Source of the DNA: Melampsora larici-populina 98AG31
Lineage: Eukaryota > Basidiomycota > Pucciniomycetes > Pucciniales > Melampsoraceae
Length of the DNA stretch: 64,000 nt
Direction of reading: 5' to 3'
NCBI RefSeq assembly: GCF_000204055.1
Contig: NW_006768775.1
Location: 1,776,544 to 1,840,543 of the forward strand
In this document: positions 12,400-23,163 of the stretch, in pieces
Position numbering within the stretch: position 1 is the first letter of the stretch
Layout of the letters: every line of letters starts with the position of its first letter
The notes under the pieces: model-generated
The model's input: only the letters and a program-made list of their open reading frames with translations
Told to the model about the DNA's origin: nothing
Database searches by the model: none
Made by a program: the position numbers and the translations under genes

Positions 12400-12725
12400 A
12401 TTGAAGCACCGCATCTCGTGAGATGCGGTGCTTCAATCCAAAACAGCGAGATTATTGAAAATCAATAATGTCGCGCAATGTGGTACTCCTTTTGGGGTTT
12501 GAGAATCATGTATTGAAGCACCACTTTTCGCGAAGCACCACATTTCGCGAAATGTGGTGCTTCAATACATGATTCTCAAGGCTATAGTGATTTTATGAGC
12601 GTGCGAAGCACCGCATCTCGTGAGATGCGGTGCTTCAATCCAAAACGGCAACATCATTGAAAATCAAAATTTACTATAACTTGGAGATTCATGTATTGAA
12701 GCACCACATTTCGCAAAATGTGGTG
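12400..12725. repeat. Left cluster of 32-bp palindromes
   Basis: Four near-perfect palindromes share the half-site GAAGCACCRCATYTC. They lie at 12400-12437 (2-bp centre), 12532-12563 (inside a longer inverted repeat with arms 12501-12524 and about 12554-12577), 12605-12636, and 12699-12725, where the gap begins inside the right arm. Flanking text is also repeated (gagaatcatgtatt, aaaacggc). Each can fold into a stem of 15-18 bp with almost no loop. Confidence 0.85.
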
Positions 12726-13130
12726 NNNNNNNNNNNNNNNNNNNNNNNNNNNNNNNNNNNNNNNNNNNNNNNNNNNNNNNNNNNNNNNNNNNNNNNNNNN
12801 NNNNNNNNNNNNNNNNNNNNNNNNNNNNNNNNNNNNNNNNNNNNNNNNNNNNNNNNNNNNNNNNNNNNNNNNNNNNNNNNNNNNNNNNNNNNNNNNNNNN
12901 NNNNNNNNNNNNNNNNNNNNNNNNNNNNNNNNNNNNNNNNNNNNNNNNNNNNNNNNNNNNNNNNNNNNNNNNNNNNNNNNNNNNNNNNNNNNNNNNNNNN
13001 NNNNNNNNNNNNNNNNNNNNNNNNNNNNNNNNNNNNNNNNNNNNNNNNNNNNNNNNNNNNNNNNNNNNNNNNNNNNNNNNNNNNNNNNNNNNNNNNNNNN
13101 NNNNNNNNNNNNNNNNNNNNNNNNNNNNNN
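12726..13130. other. Assembly gap (405 N)
   Basis: A run of undetermined bases begins within a palindrome of the left cluster. Self-complementary repeats commonly break assemblies, so more palindromes may be hidden here. Open frames spanning the gap are artefacts. Confidence 0.98.
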
Positions 13131-13216
13131 ATAATAAATCGTATTCTCTTTGAAGCACAGCATTTTAATGAAGTGCTTCCAAGTTTACGTTTTAGTTTGT
13201 TCTGATTTGGAGCTTG

Positions 13217-13250
13217 GGAAGCTCCGCATCTCACAAGATGCGGAGCTTCC
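13217..13250. repeat. Variant palindrome (GGAAGCTCCGCATCT half-site)
   Basis: A 15-bp arm, a 4-base centre and a complementary arm. The half-site differs from the main family (CTCC for CACC), with matching changes in both arms, so pairing is kept. Confidence 0.8.
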
Positions 13251-13271
13251 CTCAAAAACGGCGACATTGTT

Positions 13272-13330
13272 GAATATCATCCTCAGCTCTGGCTATAATA
13301 CATGTTTATCCAGAGCTGAGGATGATATTC
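13272..13330. repeat. Perfect 21-bp inverted repeat with 17-base loop
   Basis: Arms at 13272-13292 and 13310-13330 are exact reverse complements. It lies about 220 bp upstream of the companion-gene start at 13550 and is unrelated in sequence to the GAAGCACC family. It could be a hairpin or a dimeric protein-binding site. Confidence 0.85.
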
Positions 13331-13549
13331 ATACTCAATACTCAGAGATCGGATCTCTTTGAGGTCACCGTTATCATTAGAAGGTCTCTACTTTGTTGGG
13401 ACACGTTCTTTCCCTATGGTCTTTGTATTCTTCGTTTGACTATCTGGTTGTCATCTTATTTTCCTATTATCTTTATTATCTTCCTTCTCTTCCTTTTGTT
13501 TTATTTCAAACTTTCAACACCTTCGATTCTCCTTGTATACTTCTTCGCC

Positions 13550-16500
13550 ATGTCAGCTGCACCCTCAGGGGATCTTGCTCCCTGCCCTACAAAGATCAAC
13601 ATCAAGCTTAAAAGGCCAACCGAATCCGATTCAATGCAAGCCTCCTCTACGCTTACGAAAGAGCTAACCGGTCAGACGAAGGCTACCAAACTTAATGCTG
13701 AGACGGATTCAAATCTCAGCGCCGATGGGGATGCCTCACCATATTCTGAAAGCGAGGTGGACGAAACCAAATGGAAGAGGAAGTTTGCTGAGAGGAAGAG
13801 GGAGGCGGAAGACTTGGGTCAGTTTAAATAATCATTATCTGAAATCTTATGGTATTGATTGTCATTACCTTTATAGAGGACGTCAACAATCTCAACAACA
13901 ACAAGCTGGAAATCCCCGATTGGGACACCATCATGCAACATCCCGATTTCAACCCCAAACTGCCTGTACGCCAATGGGGGGCTCACGCTTACTCCTTAGG
14001 ACTGGCCAAACAACTTATGGTTGTAAAGTTCATGATCAACAACGCCTGGCAGTCGCAGACTCTTGTGAGGAAATGGCAGAAGATGGGCCGAGCAATTGCC
14101 AAGGAGGGCAAGAGTAAGTCATGAGGGTTCATTTTTTTCTGCGGTCCTGGGCGCTCAATACTGTCAGACAGACTGATCATGATTCTATTTCAGAAATTCA
14201 ATCTAAAAAATATGCTAACAAGCCCGGTTCGCTGTGGATTGAATATCCAGATGACAAACAAAACGAGAACACGGACTCCGGTGATGAAGACGATGAGGAT
14301 ACAAATGAAGCAGTTTCAGAAGATGCATCAAACAGGCGCGCCACGAAACCTTCTGTCGACAAATCACCAACCCCTGGTGATGAATCCCCAGCGAGTGAAT
14401 CCTGCGAAACCTCCAACGCCTTTCTTGCAAAATTAAAACGTGTCTCTGCGTTATCTATCAAGTCGAGTCGCCCTGCCACCAACACGACTACCGCTACTAC
14501 ATCTGCCCCTCTAGCTCGCACGCGAAAAAGGATTGTCATACCCGATCATTCAGAACAAGGCTCTGAGTTACCTCAAAGGTCTAGTCGGTCTACCACCCAC
14601 CCGGCTACCCACTCGGCCCCTCTAGCTCAAACGAAAAAACGCACAAACTCTCTCGAGCTGGCCCCAGAATCTGCGAGCGCCCCAAAAAAAGGTCGAACCT
14701 GTGCGAAACTCCATGAAGTTAGTGAAGCCATACGGACTATACTAGTAGTTTCCGAGTTCCATTCTACCTTCCCCTTAGCTCAACCTGGAAACCGTATCTT
14801 TTTGGCATTGCATGAACCATCTGGGACCAGTCTCTTCCGCCAAGATCCTGAAGAACGCGCCCTCGATCTCCAGAGGAATCTTGATTTGTGGTTGCCGGAT
14901 AATGACCTTGAGAACACGATTCAACTAGGCGAATACGGCCTTAACACGGTTATTTCGTACATTGAAAAATTCCGGAACAATCCTTTTTGGCCTGTCGAGG
15001 GAGAACAAAGACTGCTTCCAAAACTCTCCCGAATTTCCGAATTGTTGATCAATTCGGCGACCTTTCGAGACTGGCAAATTAGGGACTCACCCAGCCCTAC
15101 ACCCTCCACGCATTCAGATCAACCTGTGAGGAATTCCAATATGACTCATGAGGAACCAACAAACGAGATGACGACCACGGCGCCAGACCATCCACCCAAT
15201 CTCAACACATCGCTCAATAAAATTGATCATGTGGAACCACAGTCAATGGTTGTACCATCCACATTATCAGCTCCCGTGATTAATGTTTCACCTATGGACT
15301 CGACTACGAACACTGTTGAACTTCTCAGAGTGTGGAAAGACCCAGAACATCCAAAAATTGATATCCGGTGTTCTTCAGTAACCTTTAAAAAGGAAACCGT
15401 GAAAGATTGCATGCTGATGCATGAAGCCTGTAAACGATTGCTCCTGGGCCGCTTGTCAGCTAGCTTCACATCGTATGATCCTAATGAGCGCAGTAAAGGA
15501 AGTGAAAGGTTATATTTTAGTAAACATGTGAAACTAAGTGAATGGGTAGCTCTCAAACAAAGTAAGTAATTACCATACTTCACTCCAATATCATAGCTGG
15601 AATCAGATGCTTACGAGACTTGTACCAGACGATGGTCTTTTCCATCCTGGTTGTGAATGCCCTTGGTTCGAAGACGAAATCTTGGACTGGAATTATATAG
15701 ACTTCGAATCTGGCGAAAATCCAAGTAGTGACGTTCAAGAGAAGTCACTGTGCTACACCCTCAATCACATGCGAAATGTGAAGAAGTCTCGCATGGAGAC
15801 GGCAGGCAAATTTATACTGGCGGCTGTGGGACTAGTTGGCACCAAAGGTGGCCCTATTGAGCCGATTGCGGATCTGGAGCATTACAATCTTTCACAATTG
15901 GATGTGAAAGAATCTTTTCAATGTGCAGTCCACTATCAAAAACTACAAATGGACGACAACAGCAACAATAATCATATTCAAACTGTGGAAATGAATTGCA
16001 TCAAACAGCTGACTAAACTAGTTGATTCAATTTACGGATGCATTGAAGCCCTGGCGGTGATTCGAGCTCATAATTTTCACTACAAATGTAATGAAAAACT
16101 TCAAGGCGAACAAAAAGGAATGGATGCTACTTTTCGTCAAGTTTCTTCTACCGTTGGCCTGAGAACACAAGCTTTGGCGCCTCTTGTTTCATTTCTTTGT
16201 CTGGGATTCAAGGGGCTGCTCACTTACTGGCGCAATCCATCACGGACATACAAGACCGGTCTTATTCAGGTTTTACTGGTAACTGCACGCATGAAGAGTT
16301 ACGATTTTGTTGAAGAACCTATCTGGAAACGAACAGCAAATCTGGTGATGACTACGATATCAAGGGCTCTATTCCCCAACGGCAACATTGACGATGGAGT
16401 AGATCGATCATCTTGGGACCGCGTGATTTGCAAGAGGCAAGATGTTGCCCTTGCAATGTACCTAGACGTTTCGGATTTCTTTCAGTACTCTTCTGTTTCT

Positions 16501-16575
16501 GATTCTCTTATCCCGCCATACATGCTTCCCGTATATGAAGCATTGGCACCTGACGAGACTGATCCACATGAATAG
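13550..16575 (+). CDS. Transposon companion gene of unknown function (951 aa)
   Basis: I do not recognise this protein. Four exons join in phase: 13550-13817, 13877-14113, 14194-15565 and 15597-16575 (the last donor taken as GTAATT). The first about 90 residues are Ser/Thr/Lys-rich and acidic. Exon 2 has a compact, probably helical part (LPVRQWGAHAYSLGLAKQLM). Residues about 170-370 are low-complexity with acidic runs (SGDEDDEDTNE) and basic patches. A more ordered C-terminal half follows (HPGCECPWFEDEILDWNYI; LALVSF-type hydrophobic helices; WKRTANLVMTTI). Its position inside the CACTA terminal repeats suggests an accessory role like plant TnpA/TNP1 proteins that bind element repeats, but there is no sequence evidence for that. 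The last exon could be a separate gene starting at 15607. Host origin with later capture is the alternative. Confidence 0.6.
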
Positions 16576-16759
16576 TTGACAAGTCAATGTTTTTATTTGT
16601 TTGGAAAATAATTGTAATTTCTTGTAATTTCTTTCCTTTGTTTCAAAATTGATGATTAACTATTTCGAATCATGAAATAAAAAAGATAATATCTATATTG
16701 ATATGATATGAATATAATCAATGAATCTTTGGTTCTTCAAACATTGACCAACCTGTAAT
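16576..16759. other. AT-rich 3' region of the companion gene
   Basis: AT-rich DNA after the TAG stop at 16573, with AATAAA-like sequence near 16676. It forms part of the convergent intergenic space between the companion gene and the transposase. Confidence 0.35.
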
Positions 16760-17421
16760 GAAGCACCACATTTCACGAAATGTGGTGCTTCAATAATTAC
16801 TCAACTGACCAATTATATAATTGAAAACAACTTCATTAGGCCAACAAGAGTCTTCCTTTGAAGGATGCGCTTTTCGAAGCTATTTTTCTCCTCTCCCAAT
16901 TTTACAATGATCAAGGGTGCTTCCATAAATATCAACATGAGACTTAAAAAGGGAGAATAAGAAGTCGGGAGATGTATTGAAGCACCGCATTTCATGCAAT
17001 GTGGTGCTTCATCCAATACTCAGCAAATGTTTGAATTTTAACGAAGATCCACGGTGATTCCTTAAATTTCAAACTATGACCAAGAAAAACATGAGAGTTG
17101 CCAACGCCGAGCATAAGCCGCCGGTAGCTTTATTGAAGCACCGCATTTCATGAAATGTGGTGCTTCATTCAATAGCGCTTCCATAAACATCAACATGAGA
17201 GTTAAAATTGGCGAGAATAAGCAGTCGGGAGCAGTAATGAAGCACCACATTTCATGAAATGTGGTGCTTCATTCAATACTCAGCAAACGTATGAAGTTTA
17301 TCAAAGATCCACGGTGATTCCTTATTATTCAAACTATTACAAAACATGAGAGTTAACAATGCCGAGCACATGCCGCCGGTAGCTATATTGAAGCACCGCA
17401 TTTCATGAAATGTGGTGATTC
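16760..17421. repeat. Right palindrome array with alternating spacers
   Basis: Five palindromes of about 32 bp (GAAGCACCRCATTTC half-site) lie at 16760-16791, 16979-17010, 17135-17166, 17239-17270 and 17390-17421. From the second onward the spacers alternate: type B (about 16914-16978 and 17170-17238, with TCCATAAAYATCAACATGAG) and type A (17011-17134 and 17271-17389, with AGATCCACGGTGATTCCTTA and GCCGCCGGTAGCT). The higher-order unit is therefore about 255-260 bp, present about twice. The array lies between the 3' ends of two convergent genes. The last palindrome has one arm mismatch. Confidence 0.85.
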
Positions 17422-17437
17422 ATTCAATAGCCAAAAA

Positions 17438-20400
17438 CTACGTATTGTTCTTAGTCTTGTGCCACTCGTCCAATCCCTCATCAACAGCCCTGTTCCATTC
17501 TTCAGGTGCAACCGGGTCAAAGCCGACTGCTGCAATGCTTCTATGTAATTCACTATTGTATTGCGCCCCAGAGTTGAGGATGAAAGATTTTGTTGTATTG
17601 TGAACAATGCCACATACGCGGATGGTTGATATCTTGCGTTCTAGCTTCTTGAAATGGCACATTGTCACATTGCATTCTGCCTCAGCGCAATTATGCTGTA
17701 CATTTATGATAGCCATGATGTCCTGCAAAAGTCGTTCGTCAACCATACGTTTTATTTTTGAGTTGCGAGATTTACACATACCTTGACATCTTTGCATACC
17801 ACTTCATCAGATAACACCACCTCGCGCATTGTATAATAAGGGACGATACGCCCTCTGGTGCAAGTTTTCAACACTACCTTAGCTTGACTTGAAGCAACAC
17901 CTTGCTGCTTCCATATCGAATCAACTTGTCCAATTGACTTGTTTGCTTTGAGCTAGGTTCGAACCAGTCAGTACATGCTGTGCTATCCACCGGGGCTCAT
18001 GAGTGCAACATGGGTGGACTCACCACAATGAAATCCTTAGCTTCGACTTTTTGGCCGTTGTGCAAAGTGACACTTGTGAAAGATTGCCAGTTAAAGTCTG
18101 AACCAGATTGCTGCACACATAACGGAGTTGGTCCACGTTTCTCCAGTCCTGGATGCAAGCCAATATGAGCACACTAATGAAAAACCAACATATGTGTATA
18201 TCTCACCGGTACTCACCTCCCATGACAAACTCCCTACCACCTCCTGGTGTTAGAGAAAGGCCAAAAGATTGGGCCAACTCTGGTATTTTCAAAAATAAGT
18301 CAACCAAAGAAGACCCAGGCTTCACACGTTCGTCTATATCTTTATCAACAAAAGATGAACCGGACATCAGAATCCTCAACATCTGTTCGGTGTTGAATCT
18401 ATTTGCAATGTCTCGGCCTGGGGCTTGATGGTTTGAGTGTACTGAAGCATTACGAGTTTGTCCATTAAAGGATTCAAACTTTTCGGTTGCAAACAGGCAA
18501 GCTGGGCCAAATCTTTGAATGGAGTCTTGTAAGTGGATGAGCATGTGGAATTTGGGCTTGTTGACCCGTTGCGCTGTGCCGTTGATAAGGTGTAGTAAGA
18601 ATCTACTGATAATAATGTCGAGTTCCGCTAGATACCGGTCCATATCAGTTATCTCGGTTTGGAAAATGTAAGAGCTTAAGTAGCAAAGGGCTGTCCACAC
18701 TGCCCGCTTCTCTGGTGTCAGATGATCAAAAAGTACGAATGGAACCGCCTGTAACACCGTGCGAAATTCCTTTCCTACAAGGCTTGCATAGAAATTGATA
18801 AAAGTATGTGGTTGAATCGGTGGTATGTTCAATCCTTTTTTGTTGAAAGCTCGCCACTTGCCCGACAATTCGTTATAAATTTTAGATCCTGGCTTGGCAC
18901 CTAACTCCTTCATAGTGTGACGAAATAGATACTTTGTTATACCCAACAATACTACGTGGAGAATTTCGACAGGGGTGTCTAGATGACCGTTGAAGCCTGT
19001 AAGTGCCAAGTCATCATATATCAGTTTGCGTAATCACATGCACATAAGGGCTATGGTCACAACGTAATGAGACCCACCTTTCAGTCGCAGCATTGGGTTG
19101 AACAGGTGATATCCATGCTCCCTATTAAGCTCATTGCAAAGAGCCTCGACATCCGCCGTTGGTAGAGTGTCATGCGCCTTTTGTACCACCTTAATAAAGT
19201 AATCGAGGAGAGTATCCCTGACCCCGTATTTGCGCGACAACTCTTCTACCAATGTTTTAGTGTTACGACGTTGAGCTGTTGTCCACAGCAATTCGGTTCT
19301 TTTTCTGGTTTTGTCCCAATCGCGGAAAGGCAAATGTCCCTTAACCCAGTTTAAACCAGGCGTTAGCTCAATTACATGGGGGACGCACTTCAACCAAAAG
19401 AAGTACTTACAGGTAGCCCATCTTCATCAATACCCAAAAAGTGACGCACAAACCCACTGGATTCTTTGTCAACTTTCTTATCGACTTGTAGATCACACAT
19501 CCGACATGGTGTATTTGTACTTGCCGGGTTCAGGGTGTTTGTAATTTCCGCATGAAGAGGTCCGTCTCCCAAGCAGCAGAGTACCAGTGAGACTGCTAGT
19601 ACCTCTTCACCCAACATGTGGTCATATGTTACAAACCCGGATTCGGCCATTTGACTAAGAAAAACAATCGGACGATATGGATTTTTTGAGGTTACAAAAC
19701 AAAATAAGAGAGAGAATCTTACTTTATATCATCCACAACGTGGTCCAGTAGATCCAGAGTACCTGCACAGTTTGAAGTAGCTAAGAAATGGATGTTGAAC
19801 TCTTGATTCGACAAATCAGTGGGTAAACCAGCCAGAGTGAAGTATACACTCATGTGCTTGTTCCACTTCTTTGACACATTACCAGATGTATCATCTGAGT
19901 AGAGAATGAGAGGAACATGTCGGACCACTTTCCCATCTGCTTTAGTTCTCCATTTATTCAAAAGCGGATATTTTGTTAAAGTTGAGCCATTTCTTTCTGT
20001 TATATAAATTGCACCGCATCAGGTTGCATTTCCAAGAAATCAAAAGGATGTTGACTTACGATACATGTAATGTCCAGCCATATCCTTCAAAAAAGATCCC
20101 TCACTGAGTTGAATCTCTGTAAAAGATCTCCAGAAGTCGTCACAATCTATTGTGAACAGATTGTCTGACTCGAAATCAGGCTCATTTGGAAAGTAGATTT
20201 TGAGCCTTTGTGCGACTTCAGCATCCGGTTCAACCGTTGCAGGCAAGCATTTAGCCATCAGTTTGCCGTCTTGTTTAAAGAAAAATATGGGGACAATGAG
20301 CTGCTGAGTCCTCAGTTGAACTGGTTCGTAAATGTAGTAATGCGTGTTGTTTGAGACAACCATTGGAGGTCGTAGGTCGGGTGCCAAACCTTGTCGCCAT

Positions 20401-21456
20401 TTATGAGAGTGGGAAAATTCCTTGATTGGGCCCTCTGTGACTAGATCTGGGATGAAAGTCAAGTGAGGACTGACTAGAGGGTTTGCCAATTCCTACAAAC
20501 CATTAAGGTTGTCAGAGACGAACCCTCGAGTATTGGACCCAAAGTAATCGTATGATAAGACTCACATTGGTTATAATTGTTTGTACATTCAAACCAAAGA
20601 GTGGTGTGCCGGCAGGGCTGACTCGTTCTTGTATGTCCAGGCCCATTTTTTTTTTATTTTTTTTCACAACTTCACTCAATGAGTTCCAGTGTGGAAGGTT
20701 GAGGTCACAGATCTTCATAATTGCACGTATTCGATGGTAGTCGGCCCGCGAAAGAAGATTTCGGGGATTGCCAATGATGAGGAGTCCGGCCACATGCTAT
20801 TAAGTAGGTTAGACACAACACTTTTCCTCAACGTGAAATAGGGGGGCAACAACACTCACTTCTTTTCTTTTAAAGGGATACCATGCGCCAGGCTCATCAT
20901 GCACATTGTCCACAGTTTCATCTTCACTAGAACCATGTTCAGACCCGTCATCCTCCTGTTCGTCCTCAAGCGCTTCAAACGCCAGTCGAAGGCTATTAAA
21001 ATCGATTCCGTCGTCTGAGTGATCTGAGTCATTGTATAACCCAAGAGGGTCTCCATCCTCCAGGCTGCGTAGGAATGAGAGGGGTGATGGTCGCCGGTCT
21101 GGTGTGTCTTTGTTACCATCAGGATTGTTCGGTGTTGGACTTGGGGGTGAAGAGTGTTCAATAGGTGGGATTGAATACTCTGCTTGTTGAAAAAATTTTT
21201 GGTCGGCCTCATCTTGTTGCTCTTGTGCAATGTAGCGTGCCACCGCGTCTGCATGTGGCAGTGAGAGAACATGTCGCTCGTATTCTCGCATACCTCTAGA
21301 ACCTGAGCACACAGTGCATCGATACTTCTTGAGGCCGGGGAGCGATGGATCATACTTTATGTCTGCATAAAGACATTTTGATTTAGTGTTGGATGTGAAA
21401 GCAAGGTAAGCATAAGGTCATGACTTACATGGATGTGGCTGGTTGTTTGATGTCAT
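17438..21456 (-). CDS. Tnp2-type CACTA transposase
   Basis: Transposase of the CACTA/CMC superfamily, expected to act in the nucleus on the element ends. Start ATG at 21456 (MTSNNQPHP), intron, then a Cys2-type finger-like segment (YRCTVCSGSRGMREYERHV) near 21325-21255 that may bind DNA. An acidic linker follows to 20870. The Tnp2 core is split over several exons: 20793-20560, 20489-20045, 19985-19730 (DSRG-like LILYSDDTSGNVSKKW), 19650-19420 (Cys pair TPCRMCDLQ), 19393-19075 and 18985-18205. The last holds GFNGHLDTPVEILHVVLLGI and the downstream FHMLIHLQDSIQRFGPA...ESFNG block typical of fungal Tnp2 proteins. C-terminal exons run to a stop at 17438. Asp and Glu residues fit an RNase-H-fold enzyme, but I cannot assign the triad with certainty. 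No internal stop was seen in the exon frames, so the copy may be intact. The family call is strong; splice sites are approximate. Confidence 0.8.
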
Positions 21457-21539
21457 CGTGGAAGGAAGTGATCGATTTGCGATGTGAGTGGTACCACCTT
21501 GTGTTTGTGGTTTGTGGTGTGTTTTGCGTGTTTGCGCGT

Positions 21540-21766
21540 GGCGCGCTCCTGCATTCGAGGCGCGGTCCTTGTTGACCGGCAGACGCGATCACTGGTGGAC
21601 CCTTTAAAGGCCACAAGCAGGCGGAAACAGGACCTTGCACGAAGGCGAGGCCAGACCCAGCCCTTAGGCAGCCCAGTGGCGGCCTGCCGACGAGTCAGAA
21701 GGCCGCCAAGGTCGCTAGACCTAAGTGCGACCTTATTCTCCCGCGCGGACCTCTTTTTGACCGAAA
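21540..21766. repeat. GC-rich right subterminal region
   Basis: GC-rich tract with GGCGGCCTGCC, AAGGCCGCC and repeated AGGC motifs, mirroring the left end at 9369-9600. It probably overlaps the promoter of the transposase gene, which starts at 21456. Confidence 0.5.
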
Positions 21767-21783
21767 GGCTGTGCCGTGGTGTA
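21767..21783. repeat. Right terminal inverted repeat of the CACTA-like element
   Basis: Reverse complement of TACACCACGGCACAGCC. It lies 311 bp upstream of the transposase start codon and at the outer edge of a GC-rich subterminal tract. Confidence 0.65.
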
Positions 21784-22027
21784 GATACATATCAGTGGAC
21801 GGGGCAGATTCACAATCATCCCATTTGCTGACTAATCTTGAGTCCCAGACTCCAGTGACAAGAAAGGTTGCATTTTAAATGCCTCGTCTCTGGTCTGATC
21901 ATCCTGAGCCTGCCAATCAAATGATGAAAGGAAAATGTGTCATTCACATACATAGTAAGGTTCGTAGTTTAGGCGTTCAAGTTGACTAAAATATGAATCT
22001 TATAAGCATCTCCAACAGTTGTCAAGC
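21784..22027. other. Short spacer between the CACTA-like element and the left duplication arm
   Basis: Unremarkable sequence separating the right transposon end from the point where similarity between the two inverted arms begins. No gene seen. Confidence 0.4.
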
Positions 22028-22226
22028 GAGAAAACACGTAGATGGAGTTGGATGGGTTCATTGGATTGAGTGTAACTGGTTTTTCGTTTTTGATAGAGTG
22101 AATGGTGCTGATCAACAGGGAGAAGGAGAAGGAGAATTGATTGAAGAGGCAGCGATTGCTAAAGTAATTGAATCGAGTATAAAGATGATCTTGAGTATGG
22201 GGGATAGACTTTGTTCTTTTGGATAA
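22028..22226 (+). pseudogene. C-terminal gene fragment at the outer edge of the left arm
   Basis: An exon-like frame reads VNGADQQGEGEGELIEEAAI and ends GDRLCSFG then a stop, preceded by an acceptor (TTTTTGATAG). The corresponding part of the right arm (about 34985-34790, minus) keeps the similarity but has stops and shifts. It looks like the 3' end of an unrecognised gene carried in the duplicated segment; no upstream exons are attached. Confidence 0.35.
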
Positions 22227-22910
22227 AAGGTTTGGTATTATTTGTGTCTGCTTTTTGATTAGGATGCTTTTTATCAAATTTAAAGTACATATTAGTTTTT
22301 GAGGAGGTTGGGTTTGAAGATGTGGGAAAGATGTGCGGTTTTTTCAAAGAATGTTTTGAAATGTTGTAGAAAGATAGAAAGGAACAAGACATTCAATTAT
22401 GTGTGAGCATTTAAGATATTTCCATCACTTTGATTAACAAATTCTTTACGTGGGGTATCTTTATTCACTTTTTGAGAAAGGGGCTCTGGAGTTGATTTTT
22501 TATTCAAAGATACAAACTGATATATTCGGGCGAAGCATTATGATTATTTGAAAATTTCATAAGGTCTCAACTCCATGCCATGTTGATCTTTTTATAAGCT
22601 CTTTGACGAGGGTTAAAAGCATTAACAAAATCAAAAGATTGTGAGGATAACACAATGAGAAGATCAAACTTCACTTCAATGGTCATTCTCAAAGTAAGCC
22701 TATTGAAACTAAGTTTTTTCCGCATTGCCAGAGCAAACCTCGAGATGCGAATTTGACGTTTCAGAACAAGACACTGAGTGAACCGTTTATCGAATCCGTG
22801 CCTGGTGTTTGATATGGGTCATTTGAGTATCTTCGATCTTAGAAATGGAATTAAAATTGTTGCATGATTTTAATCTTCAAATGATTTCAAGCCATCTCCT
22901 TCAACCGTCT

Positions 22911-22917
22911 TATAAAG
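22911..22917 (+). promoter_or_regulatory. TATA-like box upstream of duplicated gene copy A
   Basis: TATAAAG about 250 bp before the ATG at 23164. It is conserved in the opposite arm (about 34073-34079, minus strand). Confidence 0.35.
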
Positions 22918-23163
22918 ACATCCATCCATTGTGACGATAATCAGGAACCTGGATCATGTGGCATATCTTGGGGATTTCGATGTCGACCATCAACTTTTTG
23001 TCAGAATTTGGGGTATAAGAAATGACCTCTGTCGGACGAATTGTTCACTTTCTTCTTCTTCCTTAGACATCTATTGCCACTAACCTTTACCGCACATTTC
23101 TTGATTATCATTCTTGGTTTTTACTTATCAACACACCAAACTCAAACCAATTCTCTCTCAACT

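Larger units (their letters stand above)
9352..21783. mobile_element. CACTA-like (CMC) DNA transposon with three genes
   Basis: The ends are a terminal inverted repeat: 9352-9368 reads TACACCGCGGCACGGCC, and the reverse complement of 21767-21783 reads TACACCACGGCACAGCC (15 of 17 identical). If the true repeat begins at CACC, a TA dinucleotide flanks both ends, compatible with the 2-3 bp duplications of CMC elements. About 200-250 bp inside each end is unusually GC-rich and shares motifs (AGGCCGCC, TCTGCCGG), as expected for CACTA subterminal regions. Inside are a Tnp2-type transposase (17438-21456, minus), a companion gene (13550-16575, plus), a hypothetical gene (9851-11836, minus) and two palindrome clusters. 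Element membership of the two non-transposase genes is inferred from position. A nested-insertion explanation for the palindrome clusters remains possible. Confidence 0.65.

Noticed and set aside
12630..13267. Long open frames across the N run
   Set aside because: They exist only because undetermined bases contain no stops.
12400..17421. Palindrome arrays as a CRISPR array
   Set aside because: The repeats are perfect palindromes with alternating repeated spacers in a eukaryotic transposon; spacers are not unique and no cas genes exist.
17950..17970. GGTTCGAAC as a tRNA T-loop
   Set aside because: No acceptor stem, D-arm or anticodon arm can be built around it, and it lies within the transposase gene.
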